From: Caenorhabditis elegans | Lineage: Eukaryota > Nematoda > Chromadorea > Rhabditida > Rhabditidae | Length of the DNA stretch: 64,000 nt | Direction of reading: 5' to 3' | Assembly: GCF_000002985.6 (NCBI RefSeq) | Contig: NC_003279.8 | Location: forward strand, 5,084,001-5,148,000 | Part shown: positions 49,921 through 60,600 of the stretch, in pieces | Layout of the letters: every line of letters begins with the position of its first letter | Numbering within the stretch: position 1 is the first letter of the stretch | Translations under genes and position numbers: made by a program | Notes under the pieces: generated by a model | What the model saw: only the letters and a program-made list of their open reading frames with translations | What the model was told of the DNA's origin: nothing | Database searches by the model: none

Positions 49921-50754
49921 GAAGTATTTATTCTTTATCTAGCCAATTATCTATGCCAAATGTACATTTATTTTTTCATACAAGTTCCCATTTTTATGTC
50001 GGGCGTTTTTTTTGAGATTGCATTTTCCCTGTTTTTGAACAATTGCCTTTGAATTTAAATACGTTGTCGTTTATGTGAGAGTTATAAAGATTACATCGAT
50101 TTCAATTTTATGGACTGATTGCAATATTTCTCGCTGTGTCATTTTCTACAATAATCTATTTTTAATGTATTAAACGGTCAGGAGCCACATTAAAAATTTA
50201 AAAGAAAACCAAACAAGAACGCGTAACTGAGTTGTTGTTATTTTAAAAGAAAAATCAATTCATATAAAAATTAATCCTTAAAGGCGCAGAGATTTATTCA
50301 GATGGGTCCCGACGCGCAAAAAAGTTTATGGTAATTGTGTTTGAATTTTTGCGGCTGCTTCCTCGTTTATTTTTCTTGCATTTTTCAATTTATTAAGGGA
50401 ATTTTGTCGTTGTTTAAAACCATTGTATGAAAAAAACACAGGAAATCCCACATTTTTAATGGAAGTAGTTTATTTGTACTTTGAAAACTGATTTTAAACA
50501 TATTCTGACAGAAAAGTGAAAAGAAAACGACATCTGAATAAATCCATGCGGTTTTAAAAAGGATTGCCAAAATATTGTGAAGTTACGATAAAAACAAAGC
50601 TGAAGCAAGTTGTATTTATTTTCTGCACATACCTGCGTCTCTTAGTGGCCTTCTTCTCTCTCTCTCTCTCTCTTTCCCAATAATCGTTCCACTATTCGGC
50701 TTTCAAACATTCTCATACACTTTCAAAAATCAATTTACAGGAAAATTGATCGAA
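49921..50754. other. Intergenic region, pfkb-1.1 to mtm-1
   Basis: AT-rich, no coding exon recognised. It contains a short fragment of the GGTCTCG-type repeat (GATGGGTCCCGACGCGC near 50299), a (TC)n tract at about 50655-50671, and an acceptor TTTACAG just before the mtm-1 start that probably marks its trans-splice or splice site. Confidence 0.5.
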
Positions 50755-53700
50755 ATGTCAATATCAATGGATGACAGAGGGAACAATAGTGGAGAAGTTG
50801 GAGAATGTGAGTCATCACGAACTATTTCGTTATGAAATTTCGTTATTTGAATTCAATTTATTTTATCATTTCAGTTGCCAGTTCATCAATGATACAAGAA
50901 TCAATAGATCTCAAATTGTTAGCCGCAGAAAGTCTTATTTGGACAGGTTGGAATTGATTTTTTAACAATTATAATGTGAGGAATTACAGAGAAAAATGTG
51001 ACATACTTCGGACCACTTGGAAAATTTCCAGGTAAAATCGTAATTACTAGGTATCGAATGGTTTTTCTCGTTGGTGATGGTGGAAAAATGTATGAGGTTT
51101 GTGATTAAAATTTTAAAATTATATTTTACAAATATAAACAAAAAATTTCAGCAATGGAAGCTCGATATTCCACTCGGACAAGTGTCTCGGATAGAAAAAG
51201 TTGGTAGAAAGACGACGAGTGTTGCCAAACGAGGCGATGATAATTATGGATTCACAATTTATTGTAAAGATTATCGAGTTTATCGATTTACATGTAATCC
51301 AGCATCGAGTGATAGAAAAAATGTTTGCGATTCGTTGAATAGATACGCTTTTCCGCTATCGCATAATTTGGTGAGTTTTTTTTTTAATTTTAATAGGGGG
51401 CTTTTGGCTCTAGAACTATTGGAAATGAAAAAAAATTCTGATATTTTTTTTTAATTTACGAAAAAATAAAATTAATTATTCATTTATTGGTTAGCAAAAA
51501 AATTAAAGTTAAAAAAACACGGTATCGTAATTTCACAAGTTTTCGCCTTAGAAAGCCGCACGGATTTCTTCAAATGGGTCTCGGCACGCAAAAAGTTTAT
51601 TGTGTAGATTTTAAACAATCAATGATTTATTAAAAACTTACTTGACAACCAAGAAATAGACAGCCTAACTTGAAAAACAACATTATTCAACCAAAAAAGG
51701 AAATTTTCAGCCAATGTTCGCCTCTGTACATGCAGCAGAAACACCTAGACTTATGAAAGATGGTTGGAAAATTTATTCAGCTGAAAAAGAATATGAACGC
51801 CTTGGAATCCCGAATTCACGTCTTTGGAAAGAAGTGGACATTAATAAAGACTATAAATTTAGCGAAACTTATCCAAGAACTGTAGGTTAATGATGGTTTT
51901 CTTTTTTAAAAATAATTTTATTTCAGTTTGTAATTCCGACAGTATCTTGGGAGGAAGGAAAACCATTTGTAAAGAAGCTCGGCGAGTTTAGAAGCAAAGA
52001 AAGAATTCCCGTGTTGAGTTGGATTAATCAGACAACTTTAGCTTCAATTTCACGATGCTCACAGCCAATGACTGGAATTTCTGGAAAAAGAAGTGCTGAG
52101 GACGAGCGGTAGGTTTTATTTTTATTTTTAATGATAATAAAAAATAATCGGAATATTAATATTCTAATATGCTGAAATGTCACAAAAGAAAAACGAAAAA
52201 AAATATTTGGAAAATCGTTTATTAAGATATATTTTTTAAAGCATTCAATTTTTCAACAAAAAATTATATTTTTCAGACATCTCACGAACATTATGAATGC
52301 CAATGCTAATTGTCGTGAACTTCTGATCCTTGATGCAAGACCAGCAGTCAATGCAAAACTTAATAAGGCAAAAGGTGGAGGTTATGAAGAGAATTATGTC
52401 AATGCTCCTCTAACATTCCTCAATATTCACAATATTCACGTTGTTCGGGATTCATTAAAACGATTGCTAGCCGCGCTGATTCCACGTGTCGACGAGAAGG
52501 GATACTACAAAGCGTTAGACGAATCGAAATGGCTCAATCATGTTCAGAGCATTTTGGAAGGAGCAGTAAAAGCTGTCTTCAATGTTGACACTGAAAAACA
52601 ATCAGTATTGATTCATTGTTCTGATGGTTGGGATCGAACTGCACAGCTGACGTCGTTGGCAATGATTCAACTCGACTCCTATTACCGTACAATTGAAGGA
52701 TTTATCGTTTTGATTGAGAAGGAATGGTGTAGCTTTGGTCATAAATTTGGAGAGAGAATCGGTTCGTTTTTGATAGATTTTAAAAATCATGCAATTAAAG
52801 TTGCAGTAGCGTGAATGAGGATTTTGCTTTTTTTAAAAATCCATTCAGAAAATTTTTAAAAAAATCAAAAAAATTGCGAAAAAAAATCCAACTTAAAAAA
52901 CTAGATTTTTCAGTTCTGGCGAAGTTCCCAGTTCTCATCTTGGGGAAAATTCAAACAGGAAACTTACTAGGGAACACGATAACTATAAGTTATACTTATA
53001 GTTATCGTGTTCCCTAGTTAGTCAAAATTGATAAATCGAATTTTTTAAAATTTGAATTTTTCATCCGTTCGCAATTTTATTTCGTTTTTCTGTTGTGGTA
53101 TTTCTGAATTTGAGAAAAATTTGGAATTTTTTGAAGCTAACAACTATAAAAAATATTATTTGAGAACCAAAAATCTTTGATTTTATACTTTCCGTTCAGG
53201 TCACGGCGACGATAACTACAGCGATGGAGAACGATCTCCCGTATTTGTTCAATTCTGTGACTGCCTATGGCAAATTATGCGACAATTTCCATGGGCATTT
53301 GAATTTACACAAGAACTGCTAATTTGTATGCTCGATGAGCTCTACGCTTGCAGATATGGAACATTTTTGTACAATTCCGAAAAAATCCGGCTGAAGGATA
53401 AGGTTGTTTTCATGAAGATTTTTTCAATTTTTTTTTTTTCAACTTTTCAGAAATGCGATGAAACGACGATATCGTTCTGGTCCTATGTTTTGGAAAATAA
53501 AAAGAAATTCAGAAATCCAATGTTTAAGCATGGAAGTTAGTTTTCTGTTAAACTAATATTAAATCTCAAAATTTTAACTTTCAGAATCCAATAAAGTGAT
53601 AAACGTAAACCCATCTCTCTGCGGTTTACATGTATGGATTGATTACTACGCCCGATCGAATCCATATGTAGTTACTCCAAATCATGAGGTAAACAGCAGT

Positions 53701-53838
53701 TCCGCTAGAAAATGATAATGAATTAATTAGAAGTTTTAGGATGTTCAACAGCCAGGCGCACAGTTTGTCGACGAGAAAAAGCAATTGTTGGATGAGATTA
53801 TGGCTCTTGACGACGCTGCTCAAAAATTGACCGCCTAG
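50755..53838 (+). CDS. mtm-1: Myotubularin phosphoinositide 3-phosphatase
   Basis: Lipid phosphatase acting on PI3P and PI(3,5)P2 at endosomal and plasma membranes. About ten exons; the start [17 protein letters not shown] is spliced to [17 protein letters not shown] domain occupies the N-terminal third ([20 protein letters not shown], then [19 protein letters not shown]). The catalytic domain includes [20 protein letters not shown] and the P-loop [15 protein letters not shown] with Cys and Arg of CX5R intact, so this is an active rather than a dead family member. The C-terminal part ends in a short helix ([19 protein letters not shown]). Corresponds to the MTM1/MTMR1/MTMR2 group. The intron after [16 protein letters not shown] contains a perfect hairpin palindrome. 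Confidence 0.94.
52966..53018. repeat. Perfect 25 bp hairpin palindrome in mtm-1 intron
   Basis: 52966-52990 and 52994-53018 are exact reverse complements separated by TAT. The outer end reads ACTAGGGAACACGATAAC. No mismatch in either arm. Confidence 0.95.
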
Positions 53839-54020
53839 TTATTTTAATTATGCTCAGTTATTCAATTTTGTTGTTAGACTTTTAAAAATTTAATTTAGAA
53901 CTTTTCACTGTGATTTCATTTTGCTTTCTTTATGTGCATTGTACAATATTATATGAAAATAATTCATCTTTAAATATTATTTAATTAAATACAACAGCTG
54001 TTAAAATTAAATACAACAGC

Positions 54021-54060
54021 ATAATAAAGAATAGACTGTTAACAGTCTATTCTTTATTAT
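54021..54060. repeat. Spacerless perfect 40 bp palindrome between mtm-1 and tyms-1
   Basis: 54021-54040 and 54041-54060 are exact reverse complements with no loop; the centre is CTGTTAACAG. Each arm contains AATAAA on one strand, so poly(A) signal hexamers are presented on both strands, about 185 bp past the mtm-1 stop. A nearby direct repeat of AATTAAATACAACAGC also occurs at 53985-54020. Confidence 0.95.
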
Positions 54061-54260
54061 TCAAATTCAAATTTGCCGCCATTATCGTTGCTGACGTTTT
54101 TCCAGGGAGCGCGCGAAACACATGCAATTTTCAAATAGGAAAAACAATTGATCCAGTATTTTTCCTTCCTTGCTTTGATTTTATTGCTTCAGACTTATTA
54201 TTCCGATCTTAAAAGTCAAATTAATTGATTAAATTCTTTAAAAAAGTAATTCATTTTCAG

Positions 54261-55308
54261 ATGGAAGTCATGAACAAAGAAAATATCATCGCCGATGCGC
54301 CTTCTGATGTCGTAAAAACCGTTCAACAGCAAGTTCACTTGAATCAAGATGAATATAAATATTTGAAGCAAGTTGAGCAAATTTTGAGAGAAGGAACACG
54401 AAGAGATGATCGCACTGGGACTGGAACTATTTCGATTTTTGGAATGCAATCGAAATACTGTTTGAGAAATGGTAACGCTTTCGATTTTCCATTTTAAAAA
54501 TTAATACTTTTATAGGCACAATTCCGTTGCTTACCACGAAACGTGTCTATTGGAAGGGAGTTCTCGAGGAATTACTTTGGTTTATTTCTGGATCGACCGA
54601 TGGAAAGCTTTTGATGGAGAAAAATGTGAAGATTTGGGAGAAAAACGGCGATCGCGCGTTCCTTGACAATCTCGGATTTACGTCTCGTGAAGAAGGAGAT
54701 CTTGGACCAGTTTATGGATTTCAATGGAGACACTTTGGGGCGAAATATGTGGATTGTCATACAGATTACTCTGGACAAGGTGTTGATCAGTTGGCTGAAG
54801 TTATCCGACAGATTAAGGAGCAACCGGATAGTCGAAGAATCATTATGTCCGCGTGGAATCCGTCGGATCTTGGACAAATGGTTCTGCCACCGTGTCACAC
54901 AATGTGTCAGTTCTATGTGGACAATGGAGAGCTCTCGTGTCAGCTTTACCAACGAAGTGGAGATATGGTGAGCAAAAATTTCAATGTAGTAAATTACATA
55001 TTTTACTAGAAGTTAAATTTCAGGGTCTCGGAGTTCCATTCAACCTTGCCAGCTACGGCCTTCTCACCCACATGATTGCAAAAGTGTGTGGATTGAAACC
55101 AGGAACCCTTGTTCATACTCTCGGAGATGCTCATGTCTACTCAAATCATGTGGATGCTCTCAAAATTCAACTGGACCGTGAGCCATACGCTTTCCCCAAA
55201 ATTCGATTCACGCGAGACGTGGCCTCAATCGATGATTTCACTTCTGATATGATTGCCCTGGATGACTACAAGTGTCATCCAAAAATCCCAATGGATATGG
55301 CTGTTTGA
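54261..55308 (+). CDS. tyms-1: Thymidylate synthase
   Basis: Converts dUMP and methylene-tetrahydrofolate to dTMP and dihydrofolate. Three exons (54261-54471, 54516-54967, 55024-55308) join to 315 aa, normal length. Recognisable blocks: [20 protein letters not shown] (folate/phosphate side), [46 protein letters not shown], catalytic Cys in [34 protein letters not shown], and [14 protein letters not shown]. All active-site residues look intact and the C-terminus ends PMDMAV. The ATG is immediately after a CATTTTCAG acceptor, 422 bp below the mtm-1 stop. A poly(A) signal AATAAA lies at 55362. Confidence 0.97.
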
Positions 55309-57678
55309 TTTATTTTGATGTAACATTTTAACACTCATCTAATTGTTTTCAGTTTTATGAAAATAAACATTGCAAGGCTTCTATATACACTACGCATATC
55401 AAAAACATTACAATAGAATTTTTCCACATTATTCAAGAGAAAAAAAAACTTGTCAATAGGTTAGAGCCCCAACAGGAAATCGAATCAGTCATATTTTTTT
55501 CTATATGCGTGTTGTTTCTTTCGCTCTCCCACTCCTTCTTTTTCAATTTCATCTTCCATCTACAAAACCGATTTGTTCAATCATCTTTTCGCTCATCATA
55601 ACCGAGCCAACTCACAGCTCATCCATCAACTATTTGTGCTGTCCTGCCAATGTCTGTCAGTTTGTCAGGTGTCCAAGTGCTAAAATTTGTCCTTGTGGTT
55701 TTGAAGAATGTTGTGAAAAAAAGTCGAATTTAATGAATCACACAACTTTGCGAGTGATACAAGTTTTTCGTTGACCGTATACCCGGCGCGTGTTTTCTCA
55801 AAAACAAGTGGTCCAACTTTTTGTAAAGTCAGATGACAGTGACAACAGAATATTCTAATATTTTTTGGACCAAAGTATTTTTTCCTTTCTTTGGCCGTGT
55901 ACATAAGACAACCTCGTCTACCGTACTCTCCAAGTAGACTACAGTACTCGCGACTGCGCCTTTACAGCTTTTTTCATGTGAACCTACTGATTTTTAAAAC
56001 GAAGTTCTTTTATACAATGATCGAAATTTCCTATGCGGACGCGGCCTAGATTTGAATTTCGAAATTCAAGTGAATTTTGCTGTCTCCAAAAATTCAAAAA
56101 GAGTCGAGTAAAAGGAGGAGGGGAACAATGAAAAGAAGCCAAAAATGAACAAAAAAGTGAAAAAGAGGGGGGGAGAGGGAGACATTCTGTCTCCTGGAAA
56201 AGATCGAGCGTCCCTCTTTTCTTTTCTTTTCTCAAAGTCATTTTCAAGAGAGGAAGAAGAGCTCTTTTCTCGTATTCTCTCAATATTTCACAAACTATGC
56301 GTCGTTTCTCCTGTGCTCCTCAGTCATCCTTGGAGCACACAACGGGGGGCTCAACTCTTCTCGGCACCACCGGAGCGGGGACTAGAGAGGGAGAGAGACA
56401 TGGGGACTATGATAAAAAAGAGTCAGAGAGAGAGATGGAGAGAAACTCGGGAAACGAGAGATTCAGTCAACAATCAACATGGAGAGAAAGACGGAGAGAA
56501 AGAGATGGAACGTAAAGCAAGGGACCCACACAACTATGCAAGAAGGAGAAGAAGAAAGAAGTACTTCAATATTCCGTCTTCTCTCTATCTTGCTGCGTTT
56601 CTTTGTTTATCTCAAACACTAACACCCTCTCTCGTTTTTTTCCATTCCTTGTTTTGACTAATTAAGTTGTTTTTTTAATTCTGATCCGCATTTGCAGTGC
56701 AGAAGTCTGCAAAACTTTTTTTGAAACCCTTAGCTTATAGGTTTTGTAGTTGCAAAGTTGCAGAGGATCTACCTACCTAACTGGTTTTGTTCATAGAGAT
56801 ACTCTCGATTTTCAATATTAATTATGAGAATTTAGTTTATAGTTTTGGAAGTCGACCAAACATTTTTGGAACCAATTCTTAATTGGCAAAACTACGATGA
56901 AAAATTACAAGAAAAACTGCTAAGAAATTCTTGAGTAATTTTCTTTTTTCAAACTTTATAAAAAAACAAAAAAAATAAAAAAGTGAAGTTGTTTCAGTGG
57001 ATATTTTATTGGAATATTCTTATGAATGTTCAACATGACCAAATATCGTAATAAAACACTCCAACTTTTGCTGAAAAAAATTTTAAAAATTTCAGCCAAA
57101 TTTTTGTATGAAACTCATAGAACAATTTTGGTTGATTTCCACAATTATAATAGGTCAAAACGGAAAAATATAGTTTGAATATATATTGAAAAATAATTTT
57201 TAGAATTACTGAAAAGGTATACTGATATTTAGCCATTTTATGCTAATAAAGTGATTTCAACCAAAACTAGATTATTTTTTTTACAAATCTACGAGTTGAT
57301 TCGAACTTCAATTTTTCAATTTTAGTCGATTCCCGCGCTTTCATCAAGTTCCCTAAATTTCAAAGAGATTTACAAGTACTTTCTTACTCACACTTCTTAC
57401 TGTTGTGTTACCTAAAATCAGACGTCTAAACTGAAGTTCAAAGTACAAAAATTGCGAAAAATGCATAGTATTTTTTTTTCTATTAAAATTAAAGTTTCTG
57501 TTCAGATTACTCCAAAAAGATATTAAATTAAAAATGTACAAAAAACATATACCCTTGTCGATAAGTAAAAACTTCTTTCTCTCATTGTCTAGAGGTTATC
57601 TGATACTTTTTGCAACTGCTCCTTCTGTTCCCATCACTCATATCTTTTCAAAATGTTATTTTTTCTTTTAACAGGTTA
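55309..57678. other. Intergenic region upstream of unc-63
   Basis: About 2.4 kb. It contains the tyms-1 3'UTR, a candidate small ORF at 55505-55774, a purine-rich block at 56140-56530 made of AGAGAGAG and GGAGAGAGA words, and AT-rich sequence to the unc-63 acceptor (TTTTAACAG) at 57674. The purine block opens a 170-codon frame that I regard as low-complexity. Likely to hold unc-63 promoter elements, none of which I can name. Confidence 0.5.
55505..55774 (+). CDS. Possible small secreted cysteine-rich protein (89 aa)
   Basis: Single open frame starting MRVVSFALPLLLFQFHLPST, which looks like a signal peptide. A later segment is dense in cysteine: LCCPANVCQFVRCPSAKICP followed by CGFEECCEKK, nine Cys in the whole ORF, eight of them within about 30 residues. 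That pairing of secretion signal and Cys-rich domain is more than the AT-rich background usually offers. There is no clear splice acceptor before the ATG, and no homologue is recognised. It may be chance. Confidence 0.27.
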   Translation: MRVVSFALPLLLFQFHLPSTKPICSIIFSLIITEPTHSSSINYLCCPANVCQFVRCPSAKICPCGFEECCEKKSNLMNHTTLRVIQVFR

Positions 57679-60600
57679 ATGGGACCAAATGACCACGGTT
57701 TTGCGTACATCCTCATATTTCTGCTCCTCTCTCCACCAACACATGCGAACAGAGATGCGAATCGGTTATTTGAGGATCTTATCGCAGGTGGGAAGCTTCA
57801 CTTATTCTGAAAAACTTCTCATTTGGCAACTATTATTGCAACAGAAATAACTTGGATTAAATGAAGAAATTTGCTCACAGTTATATTTCAGTTACATTTT
57901 CCTTTAAAAAATTTGCCACATTTTCTGGAGGTTTCATTATTAGGAGACCACGGCAAAAACTTTTATTTGAAATCAAAATTTTTTGAAAATTGCAGTTTAA
58001 CTACAAGTAATTTAGAATTTCAGTAACTACTACGATTTAAAATTTTTTTTGGAAGTTTTTGTCTAGTTTTATGTGAAAAATTTTGAAGGTCAATATTAAA
58101 ATTGTGGATTCTCGTTAACTGCATTGTACAACATTTAAAAATATCGCCAAAAAGAAAAACTAAAAATATTTCAGATTACAATAAACTGGTGCGACCGGTC
58201 AGTGAAAACGGAGAGACACTCGTGGTGACGTTCAAATTAAAATTAAGTCAATTATTAGATGTTCATGAAAAGAATCAGATTATGACAACAAATGTCTGGT
58301 TACAACATGTAAGTTTTTAAAATAATTTTTATAGTAAAATGAAAGGTTGGAGAATTACAAATCGAGGCAAACGAACCGAAAATGCTTCTTATCAGAAATT
58401 CAAAATGGGATATTCTACGGATATAAAAAATTATAAACAAGGAATTTTGTGCCCAGAGTGATAGACGCCCTTCTTACTCAGATAAATCGAACCACGCAGG
58501 CGCCGCTCCAAACCACGCAGGTGACTGCCCACCACGCAGGCAACGCGTCAAGACCACGCAGGCAACCAAAAAGCACGCAGGTGACGCCTAGAAACCACGC
58601 AGGCGACTCAACGGTGGGCAGCTGTGGGCAGTGGCTGCAAAACCACGCAGGCGACGCCTACATACCACGCAGGCAGCCAACGTTCAGCCACGCGCGGGAT
58701 TCCTAGGCCAATGGTTGCGTACTCCTCTTGGACAACCTTTTCTTTTAATTTTTTTTCCCAATTTAATTGATTTACCCGTCTTTTTTCTTGCGAAAAGCAC
58801 TTTAATGTTTGTTTCCATGTCTTTATGAAACTAAATATATATTTTCAGCTAAATATGTCAACCCCAGCCCGTAAACCCAGAAAGGAAACCGAAAACTGTA
58901 AGTTGTGAAATCCCCGGATTTAGCTACAATAGTTTATTTTTCAGACAATTCCTCCAGAGCTCCTTCACACCTTCAGTGTCAGCTCGAAGTCTTTGAGTGC
59001 TGATTTTGGAGACGTTTTCTCCCGACAGGTGGATCAAAAATGGTAAGCACCGTATTTTCTATTTGTATTTCCAAAAATCAATAATTTTTCAGTTTGAACG
59101 CAAAAACATGAGCAAGGAAAAGGAAACTTCATCACACTGATCACTGGGACGAAAACAACTGGCTAATAGACTTACATTTTTTCAACCTTTTTTTGTTGTT
59201 ATTTTTGAGATTTTCGTTGTTAGAATTTTGTACTTATTTTTCGATTTTTTCTGTTAGATTTTGTTAGGATTAGTCAGATTTTCTGTAAATTTCGTGACTT
59301 TTTTGGTAATTTTTGTTTTTTTAGTTTATAAATAAACAATATTTTTGAGAAACAATCGTAATTTGCGTTTTATATGGTTAAACGGTAGGAAGGGGAAGGA
59401 GCGGGCTGCGAACTGCCATTGCTGCAAGACCACGCAGGCATCCCCTCCAAACCACACAGGCAACGCGTTGAAACCACGCAGGGACTGGCATTCTTGAGCG
59501 TGGTTTGTACGCGTTGCCTGCGTGGTTTGGAGCGGCGCTTGCGTGGTTCGATTTATCTGAGTACTTTAAACATTAAAAAAGTTAATCAAAAGAAAATTAT
59601 GTATTACATTTTTGATTTTTGTAAATTGTTCGAAAACCAATTTTTCCTATAATTGCACAGTCACAAATGCTCAAAACTTTTTTTAAACACTAAAATTGCA
59701 ATATTTCAGAGCTGGATGGACTACAAACTTCGATGGGATCCAGTAGAATATGGTGGTGTAGAAGTACTGTATGTTCCATCAGATACCATTTGGCTACCTG
59801 ACGTTGTTTTATATAATAAGTAAGTCTTTTGGTTTTTGGAATTTATTTAAAAGTTGAACAAAAATTATAGTGCCGATGGAAATTATCAAGTTACAATTAT
59901 GACAAAAGCAAAGCTGACATATAATGGAACAGTTGAATGGGCACCGCCTGCGATCTATAAAAGGTGAAAACTTAAAAGAAGGATTGAAACAAGATAAGTC
60001 TCCTTGACAAGATGATTGCCTGATGATTTCCAGAATGTTTAAAAAAGGAAACTATTTTGGAAGCTTTGAAGAATTGTTTTTTGAAAAATGAATTCAACAA
60101 TTTTCCTTTACGTCCAAGTTTGCAAAAAATCACTGAAACAATTCCAGATCGAAAATTTTGAAGACTTGTCTGAAAAAGTCAAAAACTCTTCCTTTCAAAT
60201 CAAAATTTTTTTTTGAATTTTGTGATTTTTTTGTTAATTTTTAGAGAATAAAAAAAACTTTTTACTTAAAATATGAACTTAAAGTTAAAGTAGCGCCATT
60301 GGACATATCATAATTGAACATTTCAGGATTTTTCATATTTTTCAAAAATTTTTCAGTCAAAGTTTTGGTAAATTACTAAATTTAAATTTGCTACAGGTCC
60401 AATCCTTTACAAGGTTAGATCAAAAATAATTGAAACTAAATCATTTACTATATATAAAGCGCGTGTCCTTCTGTCCCTGTAGTTTGATCTTTGATCTTTG
60501 GTCTTTGAACTCTGTAGTTTGTAGTCTCAATCACCTAAGAGGGGTCCTATAGGGCCCCGCCCCATTTGTGACGTCATCACAAATTGGCGGGAAAGTCAAA

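Noticed and set aside
56145-56657. 170-codon ORF upstream of unc-63
   Set aside because: Highly charged low-complexity product of purine-rich GAGA sequence, with no splice or start context.
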